Shown here piece by piece: positions 10,359-22,849 of a stretch of DNA of 60,000 bases. The position numbers were made by a program, and so were the translations under genes. Location of the stretch: positions 2,614,704 through 2,674,703 of the forward strand of contig NC_045139.1 in assembly GCF_008831285.2 (NCBI RefSeq), read 5' to 3'. The notes under the pieces are model-generated. The model did not search any database. It saw only the letters and a list, made by a program, of their open reading frames with translations, and was not told the origin of the DNA. The stretch's first letter is position 1, and every line of letters starts with the position of its first letter. This DNA is from Nymphaea colorata (Eukaryota > Streptophyta > Magnoliopsida > Nymphaeales > Nymphaeaceae).

Positions 10359-13300
10359 TCAGTCAATGGGGGAAGTGGCATGCCATAGTTTGTTTACCTG
10401 AATGTCGGGAACATTCACAAGCCTTTTGCAGCCGCTTAGACGCAACTCCCGCAATCCCTTTAGCCTTGAGACGTCCGGGATGATTTCCAATTGTTTGCAA
10501 CCGGAGAGGTCAAGCGCTTTGAGTGATGTCAACTGAGAGACTGATTCAGGCAGTTCCATCAATGATTTGCAGTCCCTCAAAGACAAGCGAGCCAATGACT
10601 TAGAATTTCCCAGTTGTGACGGCAGAGTAGTAATTTTAGCACAACCACCGAGGTCAAGCTTTTCAAGCGAGGTCAACTGCCAACTTTCTAGAGGCAGTTC
10701 TTTTAGCGATTTGCAGTAACACAAATTCAAGTCAATCAAGCTCTTGAGAATCCCAATAGATGGATGAAGTTCACTCAACTTCCCGCAAAAAGAAAAATTC
10801 AATTTCTGTAGATGCGGCGTGCTCGTAAAATCTGGACAGACGGTGAGGTTATGACAGCTCTCGAAGTTTAAGACTCTTAGTTTGCCAAGCAACACCGGCT
10901 CCAATGACTTCGGATCCTCCATTTGTGATGGCAAAGCTGTAATTTCAGTACAACAACTTAGGTCAAGCTCTTCGAGTGAGGTCAATTGCCAAATCTCTTG
11001 TGGTAATGTCTTTAGCGACCTACAATGCCTCAAAGACAAGCGAGGCAAGCTCCCAAGAAGCCCAATAGATGGATCAAGTTCACTCATCTTCTGGCATTTA
11101 TCCAAATTCAATTTCTCTAGATATGGCATGCTCGTAAAATCTGGAGAGATGGCGAGGTTAGAACAGCCCTCGAAATTTAGGACTCTTAACTTGCCAAGCA
11201 ACGCCGGCTTCAATGACTTCGGATCCTCCATTTGTGATGGCAAAGTTGTAATTTCAGTGCAATAGCTTAGGTCAAGCTCTTCGAGTGAGGTCAATTGCCA
11301 AATTTCTCGAGGTAATGTCTTTAGCGATTCGCAGCCGGACAAATTCAAGTGAGTCAAGCTCTCAAGAAGCCCAATAGATGGATCAAGTTCACTCATCTTA
11401 GTGCAACTTCTAAAATCCAATATCTCCAGATGTGGCACGCTCGTAAAATCTAGACAGATGGTGAGGTTAGAACAGTAACTGAAACTTAAGACTTTTAGTT
11501 TGCCGAGCAACACCCGCTCCAATGACTTCGGATCCTCCATTTGTGATGGCAAAGTTGTAATTTCTGTGCAAGAACTTAGGTCAAGCTCTTCGAGTGAGGT
11601 CAATTGCCAAATCTCTCGAGGTAATGTCTTTAGTGACCCACATCCCAACAAAGAGAAGTGAGTCAAGCTCTTGAGATGCCCAATAGATGGATCAAGTTCA
11701 CTCATCTGTTCGCAACAACTGAGATCCAATTTCTTTAGATGCGGCATTCTCTCAAAATCTGGACAGCCGGTGAGGTTCTCACAGCCGGCGAGACTTAAGA
11801 CTTTCATTTTCCCAAAGACCTAAAAACACAAACGAAAAACCTTTTTGTCAAGGAAATGCCATGAAAGAAAATGAAATTCACCTTCCTATTTGCATCAGAT
11901 TAAAGTCGACAAACTGTTAACTAGGGATGTCAACGGATCCGATTCGGATCGGATACATCTTCAACCATATCCGTTTTTTCGGATATTCATATATTCGGAT
12001 TCAGATTCGGATTCGAATTCAGACAAAGCAAAGTCATATCCGAATCCGAAATCCGATTTTACAATCCAAATCCGATTTTTATATTTATATCCGAATCCAA
12101 ATTTTGAACCGAATTTTGCCATTTTTCAAGCATTAGATAGAGGATATTTGTCTAAAACTGAATCCGATCCGAATCCGTATCCGATATTTATGTATATCCG
12201 AATCCGATCAGATGTCATTTATTAAATCCTAATCCGATCCGATTTTTCTTAATCGGATATTAAATTTTTATTCATATCCATTTTTTTCGGATCGAATCGG
12301 TTGGATATCCGATTCAAATAGGATATATTGACGTCCCTACTGTTAACTGCATGCACATGTGCGTCTCTTTGCATCATAATATCGCAAGGGGTTTGCGTCA
12401 ATCATGTGAACATCATTTTCCTGAAAAGCTGAAAAAGTGCGTATAACTAAAAGCTTCCATTTACCTTGGTCGATTCCAATCCTTGTGGATTCCAAAGTTG
12501 AGTTATCAGGCTGCCTGATAAGTCAAGAACAACAATATTCTCAAGATGAAGGCCACCAGGCAATGAATCCAAGTCTTCTTTGATACACCATTGCAACCAT
12601 CTGAGCTTCTTAGGAAAATGCTCAAATTCACCTTTCAACTGTACATTTTTCCCCAACCGGAGCATTCTAAGTTCAGACATTGCGACAAAAGGCTCTGCTT
12701 CAACATACGTAGGTGCCCAATATGTACCCGAGTAGAGCTGAACTGCTTCAATTTTTTCCTTTCCCTGCAATTCAAAAGTAATAGACAATTAAAGGAAATG
12801 GATTCATTGAGAGAGATCAATTTTTGCGTCTCAGAATCAAAGACATGACTTCAACAAACAGACTAGTTTATGGAAACTCTGGTTTTCAGACCAAGGCACA
12901 CCCACATTTTACTTGCTGAAGATTCTTACCTTCTTGGTTTTCAATACTTCCAGTGTCTCATCATCCTTCCACAATCTGCTCCTGCTATCTTGGACGATTT
13001 TTCTTCCCATGTCCCGTATAAGGTCATGCATATCAAACTCTCCAGTGTCATCATTTATATTGATGAGACACTTGTGCCTTAGGACTTTGATTGTTGTCTT
13101 TGGAAAGAACTTACAATCTTCCCACATGAGCAAAGGGAACTCTATGTTTTCTTCTTCAAGAAAAAAGCAAGCTATGTCTAAAAATACTTTCTTTTCCTTT
13201 TCATCAAGCGCATCAAAACTTATCTTCAATCTTACATGAATATCTTTGTTCTGATCTTCCTCTAACTTTTGAAGTTTTTCTCTCCATTCTTCACCGGTTT

Positions 13301-14534
13301 CCAGATCAAAGAAAAGCGATCCAAATATCGTCAGGGCTAATGGCAGCCCAGCACCAGCAGATGCAACTTCCTCGGATAACTCCGCAAATATGGGTTCAGG
13401 ATCCTTTTTCCCAAATGCATGCCAACTGAAAAGCTCAAGTGATTGGGCACCATCTAGCTCCTTAGGTTCATACAGCTTCACGCTTTGTGCCCCCAGTGCA
13501 TGCTTATCTCTGGTAGTAACGATGATTCTTGACCCTGAACAAAACCAATCTAGGTTGACGGCTAGCGCATCGAGTTGCGATTCATTATCAATGTCATCAA
13601 CAACCAGCAAAACCTTCAAACTGCCAATTCGTTTTCTAAGTATTTCAATTCCTTGGTCAATGCTGCTTACTTCAACATTTTCATCACCGCACAAATCACG
13701 AAGTAGATTTTCTTGGAGGGAAACAAGGCCAGTGGATTGTTTTGCTGCTTCTCTAACGTTTGAAATGAAACTAGAAGCATCAAAACGAGTGTAGATTTGG
13801 TTGTAGACTGCCTTTGCAAGTGTTGTCTTGCCGATGCCACCCATTCCATGGATCCCAACCATTCTCACATTATTATCATCTACATCTAACATTTCCTCCA
13901 CATCTGCAATGCGTGAATCGAGTCCTACTGGATGTTTAGCTACAAGGAGAGAAGTCTTGTTCACTTCATTGAGAATCCTCTTCACAATGAGCCGAATGAG
14001 CTTTGCCTCTTTTCTACAAGAAAGCCAAATGAATAAAAACTCAAACTTACGTATAAACTCCTTGTAATCAATAGCATATAAATCTTACTTAGGACAAGAT
14101 ATGAAATACAAGATTTTTGAAGCAATTCATACCTTTCTAAATAAGGGCATCACAGTTGGCTAGAGAAAGTAAACGAAAGGGGAGCCACATTGAACTATTT
14201 AATTCTAATTCAGATCTCAAAATCTGGGCGCTTTGACCCGACCAAATGACCCAGATGTATTCAAAACAACATATAATGATCATCTGTTTTCATTGCTTGA
14301 CCAAAATACATGTGTTTTCGATGCAGAACAGTTGATTGTTTTTCTGCAAAGTTGACTAGAGGAAGTAAAAGAAAGCGGATACATTTTTGTTGCATTAAAC
14401 TATATAATTTTAATTCAGATCTCAAAATTTGAGCGCTTTGACCCGATCAAATGACATGGATGTATTGAAAATGACATAAATTAAGTGCCATTAACTTGAA
14501 AGCTAAAGCCTACTAAATCAATATATATCTATAT

Positions 14535-14586
<52 letters not shown>

Positions 14587-15529
14587 AGCGAACTTGTGTG
14601 TGCCCAATTTTATTTTTTATATTAAAAATTAGTTACGTGGATATCCTACACAGTAATTGTAATGTGTAAAATGCCCTTGATAAAGCAAAGAACAAAACAT
14701 TTTTGAGAGGATAGAAGGAGAACTTTTAAAGATGTTAAAAGTCTACAAATGTATTATATATCTATCGTTTTATTTTTAGGCTCAACTAGCTTAACTCCAG
14801 AACTAAACGGCGATTTAAGAAGATTGAGTTTTACATTTTTCAAACTTTAGTGGTACATAAAGAGAAACTGGACAGTAGAAACGAAGCTGCTTACCCTTCA
14901 GTGTCGGCTAATGTATAACCTGAGATTTCCCCTGCTTTTCTCAAAGCATCACTCCATTGGCTCACCTCTTCCTTGTCTGTTTTCCTATTTTCATGGAGCC
15001 TTGTAAATGCAGACGCAAAAGGGCCAGTTTGATGGCGAACGTCCGTGGGATTCACATCAAAGAACACAGGTATGATGAGCCTTTTACACTCCACGATCTT
15101 TGTTATTTCTTGTAAACACCACTTTGAATCAGCATAGCCTTTGGAGAAAATGGGCACAAAGATTTTGGATTTCTGGATGCAGTCAAACAGATGCTCCACC
15201 TTCTGCCCCTTCTCCAAGTTATCGCTGTCGATGAAAGCGGTGATGCCCTTAAGTTTTAAAAAAGCATGGAGGTGGTCGGTGAAGCCCTTGCGAGTGTCTG
15301 GTCCTCTAAAACTCAGAAACACATCATACTTGAATCCAATGTCTTCTCTTACCAAAGGAGGGGGTGATGACGGAGGTGGAGAAGCCTCTGCTTCGCCTTC
15401 TTCAGAATTAATGGATCCCTCAGCATTTCCTCTAGGCCTTCTCGATCGACGAAACCAGAGCGATGAGGCGATGGTTATGACGGCGATCAAAGCATAGGGT
15501 AAGAATCTCCGCATAAGTTTCAGATCCAT
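10359..15529 (-). CDS. TNL-2, membrane-anchored TIR-NBS-LRR receptor lacking the C-JID domain
   Basis: Exons: 14895-15529 (TIR), 12930-14013 (NBS), 12465-12764 and 10398-11819 (LRR). Without a downstream exon, translation passes the last donor (CAG|GTAAAC) and stops at 10359, giving about 1159 residues. Residues 9-26 form a hydrophobic helix between RR and RRSRR, a signal-anchor-like segment; then an acidic/Pro-rich linker, and the TIR from residue 67 with catalytic Glu141. NBS motifs: P-loop 268-276, kinase 2 LVVDDID 348-354, GSRIIVTTR, GLPL 434, MHD 540-542. The LRR contains four 103-residue higher-order repeats. The C-JID exon expected next is missing. No stop or frameshift is present, so it looks expressible. 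It differs from TNL-5 at only about five residues before the last donor. Intron 3 carries a MITE. Confidence 0.9.
10575..11810 (-). repeat. Four 309-bp LRR higher-order repeats in TNL-2
   Basis: Units at 11502-11810, 11193-11501, 10884-11192 and 10575-10883 (the last diverged). Each encodes about four LRRs, opening KLxVLxF and closing PSQMEDPKSLxPxLLG, with a fixed 309-bp period. Confidence 0.9.
11922..12339. mobile_element. hAT-type MITE in intron 3 of TNL-2
   Basis: 418 bp, ends TAGGGATGTCAA and TTGACGTCCCTA (inverted repeats with one mismatch), flanked by a perfect 8-bp target-site duplication CTGTTAAC (11914-11921 and 12340-12347). The interior is made of CGGATTCGGAT-type words and codes for nothing. 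The paralogous intron of TNL-3 (around 33296) has a single TTGTTAAC and no insert. The 8-bp duplication indicates a hAT-superfamily transposase supplied in trans. Confidence 0.92.
13828..13849 (-). promoter_or_regulatory. Candidate miR2118/miR482-type target site over the P-loop codons (TNL-2)
   Basis: The strand complementary to the mRNA over HGMGGIGKT agrees with the legume miR2118 sequence at about 19 of 22 positions by eye (mismatches at 9, 21 and 22). Equivalent sites: 138-159, 34810-34831, 55301-55322; the TNL-4 site (45958-45979) fits less well. The microRNA sequence is from memory and no small-RNA data are available. Confidence 0.4.
14521..14581. repeat. Compound (TA)n(GA)n microsatellite in TNL-2 intron 1
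   Basis: A TATATCTATATA stretch runs into a long GA run. It corresponds to 55994-56049 in TNL-5, where the TA part is longer and the GA part shorter, so the copies have already diverged in repeat number. Confidence 0.9.
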
Positions 15530-15559
15530 TCCTCAAGGCCAGTTCTCTCGCTCGCTCTC

Positions 15560-15628
15560 TCTCTCAATGCCTAAAAGTGGTGTTGCTCACAGCCTGCGTG
15601 CAAAAGGAGGTGATGAGGTATATATTTA
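15560..15628 (-). promoter_or_regulatory. Candidate core promoter of TNL-2
   Basis: On the minus strand a TATATA element (15619-15625) lies about 90 bases before the ATG at 15529. A CT/GA-rich stretch and a CCTAAAAGTGGTGT motif lie between them, a reasonable spacing for a TATA box plus short 5' UTR. The same arrangement is found for TNL-5 (57086-57092). Inference from position only. Confidence 0.35.
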
Positions 15629-15719
15629 CAAGAAGCGAAGTTTTTTGCTTTACGAGGTGATGATTCTTGAGATTTCTTGGAAGACGGAGGCGAAAGAAAG
15701 TGGTGATTCTAAAGAGGTA

Positions 15720-16570
15720 AATTTGGTGCGAAGCTCTCAGTTGACGCTCATATATATTTTTTCCTGTTTTCCAGTCACTTTTTACAAGATTAACAGCATC
15801 AGTGCGTTACTTTTATGTCCAAAGATCCACCAAACGACAAGAGCATATGTTCTTCTTTGTAGTGAAAATTTGCGCTTCTTCATGAAAAAGCGTTGAGTGA
15901 AAACGAAGTTCTTGCTTTTTAGATTATCGAATAATAGTCTTGGTCTATTATGGTAAACTTTAGTTCTTTATACTTTTTGAAAAGTAATGCGTACCAATAT
16001 TGCTTTACAAACTCCAAATTTTGATATCACCTAATTCGCATAAGCTATATTAAAACAGAAAGATTCAGTATATTTCATATACCAAGAAAACTCTCTCCCT
16101 CTCAACACCTAAAACCAAAGTAATTGTTAGTCACTTAATTATATAAGAAAGAACGAAAAGAGTCAATGGATTGACAAAGAACGGTGCCTGGTTCTTCCCT
16201 CAAAAAATGCAAGCCAAGTAAATAGCCGATGCAAATGAGTAATTTGGTTTGCTGACGATCAACTGAAATCTAGTAGAGAGGACAGTAGCTGTGCCTTCAT
16301 AATAATGTAAAGGTCCACCCAAATTCACCCTGATATTAGCAAAGGAAGTCATATCACATGGATCAAAAGCTATATCACCACATGCCCCTTAAATTGTATC
16401 TTATTTCACTTTTTGCATCTCAAGTCAAGTCGATTGGTGTCATTTATGGGTCGGAAAAAATAAAAAAAAAATTCAAGTTATGAACTTCTTTTTGGTGCGT
16501 TTGGGCCCAATGATATATTCCACACTGTAAAGGGATCTGCGTCCAGCCAAAGATAAATCTCACTTACCTC
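15720..16570. other. 5' flank of TNL-2 and spacer
   Basis: Shares the conserved upstream block of the cluster to about 16110. The rest to 16570 repeats words also seen near 5940-6010 (AAAAAATGCAAGCCAAG, AATAGCCGA). No gene seen. Confidence 0.5.
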
Positions 16571-16674
16571 ACGTGTTAGAAACTCTGGAAATTAATGGAA
16601 AGCTCATGACAGATAAAATAGAATAAATAAAAGTTTGAAATTGGCATATACCTAAAGTGTTTGCGTGAGTTTAC

Positions 16675-17636
16675 CTTGATCCCTCTAGGTGTTTGCTGGC
16701 CCCATAGTTGAGATATAACTCCAAGACAAGTCAAGAACAACCATGTTCTCAAGATGAAGTGCCAATGACTCCAAGTATATATATATATATATATTAGAAG
16801 TCCGTAGAAGTTTGCAGGTGTCATGAATTGATAAATTGTATACTTTACGTGATTGATTTTATTTCAAATATGCTTTTAGATTTTTTTTTCTTTTTCGACA
16901 ATAAAAGTGGGAAACCTATGTCACAACCACTTGAACTTTTAAGGTTAATGTCTACAAGATACTTTCTTTTAAAAGCAAATAAATTTTAAGAGACTAGTGT
17001 GGGCAACTGCCCACACCAGTCACCAGGTAGCTCCATCACTGGTCATCTGTAAGGATGTCAGCATGAACAACGATGCCGTCAAGGCTGGCTTCACAGTCAC
17101 AACAAACTTCCTTGCTGTTTAGTTTTTTTTTTTTTTCTTTTAGTATAATATGGTAAGAATACTATAAAATTTTATAAAGTTTTAAGAATGTAAAATAAGT
17201 TGGAAATTAATTAGACAAACATAAAAAAAAAAAATTGACTAGATTTGAAACAATAAAACAGAGATTATTGTCTTTCCAAATAAGTTGGAAATTTTTCTTC
17301 CCATGTCCCGTATAAGGTCATGCATTTCAAACTCTCCAGAGTCATCATTTATATTGATGAGAGACTTGTGCCTTAGGACTTTTGACTGTTGTCTTTGGAA
17401 AGAACTTACAATCTTCCCACATGAGCAAAGGGAACTCTATATTATTTTCTTGAAGAAAAAAACACGCTATGTCTAACAATACTTTCTTTTCCTTTTCAAA
17501 ACTTATCTTCAATCTTACATGAATATCTTTGTTCTTATCTTCAAGTCCTACTGGATACTTAGCTACAAGGAGAGAAGTCTTGTTCACTTCATTGAGAATC
17601 CTCTTCACAATGAGCCGAACGAGCTTTGCCTCGTTT
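16675..17636 (-). pseudogene. TNL pseudogene with deleted NBS core, copy A
   Basis: Two relic exons in the right order. 17291-17636 is an NBS exon that starts normally (KRILNEVNKTSLLVAKYPVG), then jumps from VGL straight to EDKNKDIHVRLKISF, removing about 220 residues including P-loop, kinase 2 and GLPL. DALDE is also missing after SF, and one extra T after KTTV shifts the frame before the MHD region. 16675-16776 is a relic of the short LRR exon (LHLENMVVLDLS, then a frameshift). No TIR or long LRR exon remains. It cannot make a working receptor. Its twin is at 58262-59231. Confidence 0.88.
16997..17016. repeat. Palindromic GTGTGGGCAACTGCCCACAC motif
   Basis: Near-perfect 20-bp palindrome. 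Variants occur at 7884-7903, about 18740-18759, 20346-20370, 28190-28204 and in the duplicated copies (about 49214, 58591). It looks like a shared terminus or internal signature of a dispersed repeat family. Confidence 0.55.
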
Positions 17637-17819
17637 CTACGAGAAAACCAAAAGAATACAAACTCAAACTTACATATAAACTCCTTATAATCACTAGCAT
17701 ATAAATCTTAATTAGGACAAGAAATGAAATACATGATTTTTAAAGCAATTCATACCTTTCTAAATAATGGCATCTCAGTTGCACAATTGGATAGGGGATA
17801 CATATTTGCTACATTGAAC

Positions 17820-19900
17820 TTTTAAAGAGGCAAATTTGGTTAGGAGATGTTGACGATCTTATATATTTTTTCTTTTTTCAATCAGTTTTTAGAAGATTAA
17901 CTGCATCAGTGCTTGAATTTTATGTCTAATGATTCACCAAACCAACAAAGTTATTGCTTTTTAAATGATCAAACTGGGTTTGCTGTGGTATACTTTTAGT
18001 TTTTGTACTTTTTTGAAAAGTAATGCCTACCAATATTGCTTTTCAAACTACAAATTTTGATGTCCCATAATTTGCATAAGCTATATTAAAAGAAAAAGAT
18101 TCAGTATATGTCATGTAAGACTGAGCACCAATAAAACTCTTTCTCTCCCAACACCTAAAAATGGTGTACCAAAAGAGTTTAAAGGAACGCTCTTTTCCCA
18201 TTCTGATTATATGCTTCACATTGGTGTTTGATTTTCGTGCATCAATACAGTTAATTATTAAAATATCTTTAATTCACATTAAAAAAAATTATAACGGCAA
18301 AATTGAAAATAACCATAATAAAACGTAAATTTATAAATTGAAAATAATGTTAGTACAACGGTTGTGACAGGGTTAGTAAGCAGTCTCCATTTCAAATTCT
18401 GGTAGTGTCAATTTTTTGTGCTAAAAAAAAGACAACCAATGACAGAAGAGCTAACTTAGAACCAACATATATGCGATATGTTTTTTGTTTTTGCATTCGT
18501 TTGGACCAAAATCCAAATCATTTGTAATTGGATCTAGAAAGATCCAAATATTATATGCATAGGTCTTGATCCAAGGTCCAATCCTTTGTTTTTATTTAAA
18601 GCAAGGGACTTGCAAGCCAATTGGCTTCATTTTGCCGGTGGAAGTTGTGGAATCAGGCTTCACTTTCTTCCTTTGTTAAATAAAATATCATGACGTCGAA
18701 CATTATCATAATAAAACTTTAAAAGGTTCACACAAGTTGGGGTAGACAGTTGCCCACACCAGCTCAAATGCAGGTCCCGGGCGTGCACAAGGCATTGTTA
18801 AATAAAATAGATTTTTCTTTCTAATTCTTTTAAATAGACCATATTTTCATGGTGTTTTATATATGTTCAAACAAATTATATCTTACATGGTGTTTTATAT
18901 ATTTCATGGTGTTTTATATATGTTCAAACAAAAAATAAAAAAAGATTATAAATGATAATTTTTTAATAAATTGCTAAAAATGCCCTTCTTTCTTTTTCTT
19001 TCCTCTCCTCACGTCTGGTCCAGATCGCGACTGCATTCATCCAACACCGATATCAGTATTTTGGACTACATTTAGCACTTGGATATTTATTTGTTGTCTT
19101 CCTCCAAGTCACACTATGGACCTCCTGCTTCTATTTTGTCTAAGCTTTATTTGGACTCCATCAAATTAGTTCAAAGAGTGCTGTCTAAAGGAAAGCAACC
19201 ACAGGAGTTCATTTCATTGAGGCCGAAGTTGACGTAATGCTTATCTTTCTACCATATCTAAAAGCCTTGTTATTTTCTGAACTCTACAATGTTGTTACAT
19301 TTTGGAAAACCTCCCTATTTCATTCAATCACTTAAGGTAAATGTTTGGCATCAAACTGTTTCTGATCTTATGGAGAAACTTTAAAAGCAAAATTGAAGTT
19401 TTATAAATCAATACTATTGAAAGTACCCAAATCTGATCTTTACTAATTAAAAAAAAATCCAATGGCGAGTGGGTAAAGGGGATATGAAATTGTGGCAAGT
19501 GGAGTGGGCAGGGGTTTGCCTATATCCTCTACTGTATGCGGAATGGCGATAATGATTGATCAAAAAAAGTTCTTACTGGTTGTGGGATTCAACACAACAC
19601 ACCAGTTTTAACAGAAATGTTCATCACTTTTTTTTTTGTGATTGTTTTTCTCTTGACCACCCATCATGATAGATTGGACAGTTCTGATTAGATGGCTAGT
19701 TAACTCTTAAAAGCAGAAATCACCATTCATAATATTGTCACTATCTTTGATCTTTGTTTTTTTTTTATAAAAAAAAAAGCTAAAGAAGTATTTTTAATCC
19801 AAGAAAACTTAAGCATCATGGGATCACGTATCTAATCCAATGGCTCACTGACTAGGCTATTGTTGGATCCTTGAACATGTGATCTTCCTTTGAACAGGCG
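17820..19900. repeat. Flank and dispersed repeats, no gene
   Basis: 17820-18165 is the conserved TNL upstream block. 18840-18930 has a locally repeated CATGGTGTTTTATATATGTTCAAACAAA unit. 19000-19260 is another copy of the repeat seen at 4080-4360, and 19360-19520 matches 3415-3560. Nothing coding is visible. Confidence 0.55.
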
Positions 19901-21600
19901 TGGCTGAATCCTAATCGGGCTCGTATGCCCGTCGTGTTCCATGAGAGATTAATCAAGATGGAACTATGATACCAGGATAACATGGCCTCTCACGAGACTG
20001 TTTAAACTCCTCATTCAAGTTAAGCTTGAATTGCTAAAAAAATCCAACTGCGAGTCAAGGTTGGCAAGTTAGCTTGAATTGCTAAAAAATACAACCGCGA
20101 GTTCAGGTTGGCCTGTCAAAACCATGACTCGCTCTTGATTCCGCCTCGACTCGCTCGATTCAGGTGCATACATTATGATTATTTTAAAACATGATTGAAT
20201 CGACAAGTCAACACACTTCTCGATCCGAGTCTGAGTCACAAGTTTGCCAAGGATGATGTTTTCGTTAGACTTACTGCATATTCATATTCAGGTACATGAC
20301 AGTTCAGGACCCATGTCTTTTATCCATTTAAAACCCTCAAGGCCCATGTGTGCAATTGCCCCCACACATGAAACTTTGCCACTGCATCATACTGTTATTG
20401 GAAGGGAAGCTATTCATACTATTTGTTTTGAACACCATTGCTCGGGTGGAAATTGATGGCTTAACAAACGAATAGTGGCTGTCTGCTGTGCCAGCAGTCA
20501 CTGTTGCCCTTTATTTGATTTCAATTTCGAGTAATAGTCCTCGGACCTTGCCACTAGAAACAGAGAGCGACCCCGTCCCTCGAGAGGAACATCACGTAGG
20601 ACAGTGGTGACGTGGCTCTGGTCTATCGTCTATGGCCAACAATATCAACTTTGAGCCAGTGAAGTGAATTTTTTAGAAGCTTATATGAACTTTGCATTTG
20701 GACTGTACTTTTTACTAAATTCAATGAGTCCAGAGTTCAAATAAAATAGGATGGATTTGCTTGAAAAACCCCAGAAAATCTCCATAGAGGTGAAACATGG
20801 CCTTGAAGGGCTTAGCTTAGATTGTAGATGCTTTCACATAAAAATCAAGTTAATTAGTAAACGACGCCTTTCTGATCACCTCCTCTATCATCACCAGCGG
20901 GCTGCCGCCATCCTCTCGTTGTTAATGCATCATTCACTGGCCAGAGGAAGGCGGCAACAGCCACTCTCATGACTATGGAAGAGAGTCGGCGACCTTTCCT
21001 TTTTTTTTTTTTTTTAACTTAAAACTTATAATGAGAAATGCCATCACCATCTGCCATCTTATGTCATCATCTTATATTATGTAACACCTTTTTTTTTTCT
21101 TTGTATTTTTTCAACTATCTAGTTAAATATTTTTACTTTTTTTTTGTTATCTTACATCTTTCTTTTTATTTAAAAAAAATGCGCATAATGATAACTTTTT
21201 GGAGATGCATAACTCAATGATATTGCAACGAAAAAATGCGGCATTGACTTATAATAAATATATCTTTCAACAAAATGTAAAGTTGTTCAAGTTTATAAAC
21301 TTTTCCTAGTACCCATACGTTATCCCATTGGCAAACCCATCCCAGTCTACTTAAGCATTTAACATTAACAGCTGAAATTAATTGTTAACAAAAGCCGTTT
21401 TTCTTTCGAGGTTAAACTTGAAAACCAATCCTAGATTTAATTTCATAAATAAGAAATAATTCAAATTAAAGGTTTCCAACCTGTTAGAGAATAAGGAAAC
21501 CGAATCTTTTTATTGTTAATTAAAAAAAAAGAGCCTTGCCATCTATCATCAGTGGTAACACGCATCATATATAATATTTAAGTTTCAAAACAGGTTGAGG
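19900..21600. other. Intergenic, no gene seen
   Basis: Short unrelated reading frames only. 19990-20220 has TGACTCGC/GATTGAATCGA words reminiscent of the CGAG family. 20346-20370 carries the palindromic CAATTGCCC motif. 20999-21180 contains T-rich tracts. Confidence 0.4.
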
Positions 21601-21609
21601 GGCAAGGAC

Positions 21610-22070
21610 ATCGTTTAATGCCCACAGCTGCTGAAGCTTTCAGTCGTTTTCATTTTATTTCGCCCTCAAAAGCATGTGCTTCCATTTTGGTGAAAGTCGC
21701 ACCATGGTGCTTTGGTGAAAGTGTCATTGATGCAGCCTTTGGGAAGAAAGAAGGGACTGCTTCACCTGTCAGACCTGACCACATTAATGAGTGCATGGGA
21801 AGAGTAAGCCGGGTGAGAGAAGAGAAAAAAAAGGAGAGGGAAAATGTGAGGGAAAAAAATAAAAAAATAAAAGTAAAAGAGAGATTAAGCCGGGTGGGTG
21901 AGACTTGAGAGTGAAAAAAAAAAAAACTAAAAATGTAAAAAATAATAATAAACTCGAGCCAAATCGGGTCGAGTTTGACTAACTCCAACTCGACTTGTTA
22001 AGATATTCGAGTTTATATTATATTTAAACTCAAGCTTGACTCGTGTAAAAATCGCGTCAAGCTTCGCTTT
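21610..22070. repeat. CGAG-rich / purine-rich dispersed repeat, copy 3
   Basis: TTTAATGC box, then GAGAGGGAAAATG-type purine tract (about 21810-21935), then GAGTTTGAC/ACTCGACTTG words. Opposite orientation to the copy at 9138. It is followed by an (AT)n microsatellite at about 22087-22124. Confidence 0.6.
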
Positions 22071-22083
22071 CAGGCGAAGGCCC

Positions 22084-22129
<46 letters not shown>

Positions 22130-22269
22130 ATTTGATTGTGTCATTTTTTAATGGAGCTGAAATTCTGAGGTGCCCTTTTTTTTCAAATACTTTCTTGGAA
22201 AGTAATTTGAATTCATTAATTGGAGGTACTGAGAATATGGAAAGAGTTACCTCACCAATGGATTATATT

Positions 22270-22704
22270 TAGGGATGTCAACCAATCAAGTTTGATCTCA
22301 TATCTCCTTTACGTTCATATCTCATATCTTCTTTTTCAATATTCACATATTGGGATTTAAATACTAATTAGGAAAAGTCACATCCAAATTTGAATTTGAA
22401 ATCCGATTTTGCAATCTAAATCTGATTTTTATATTCATATTCAAGTCCCAACCCAAATTTGAGGCCAAATTTTATCAATTTTCAAAATGTAATAGCATTA
22501 CATGTAGGGCATTTGTTTCAAAATAAATTCAATCCGAATCCGATCGGATATTTATATATATTCGAATCCGATCAGATGTCATTTCTTAAATTCAAATCCT
22601 ATCTGATTTCTTAATCGGATACCAGTTTTTTTTATATCTAATTTTTTAAAATTGAATCGGTTTGGTCAGACATCTGATTCAAATTATATATATTGACATT
22701 CCTA
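22270..22704. mobile_element. MITE of the TAGGGATGTCAA family, older copy
   Basis: Ends TAGGGATGTCAA and TTGACATTCCTA, the same termini as the element at 11922, with a similar ATCCGATTT-rich interior. The flanking 8-mers no longer match, suggesting an older insertion. Confidence 0.8.
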
Positions 22705-22849
22705 ATCACACTACAAAGATGGATAAAACATTCCTCGTATCCAAAACAGGTCACAAGCAGCACACGAACGTTTGTTCATGTTTTAAGAAAGTAGGGTGTA
22801 TATCGTTAAACTAGCCAGTTATGATTAGTTTGTTTTGGGCTGCAAATAG

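Noticed and set aside
10882-11265. Plus-strand frames MPSNTGSNDFGSS across the LRR exons
   Set aside because: Antisense shadows of the 309-bp LRR repeats, recurring with the same period.
11890-12225. SDSDSDSNSD-rich plus-strand frame (copy at 53363)
   Set aside because: Lies inside a MITE and reflects its CGGATTCGGAT repeats.
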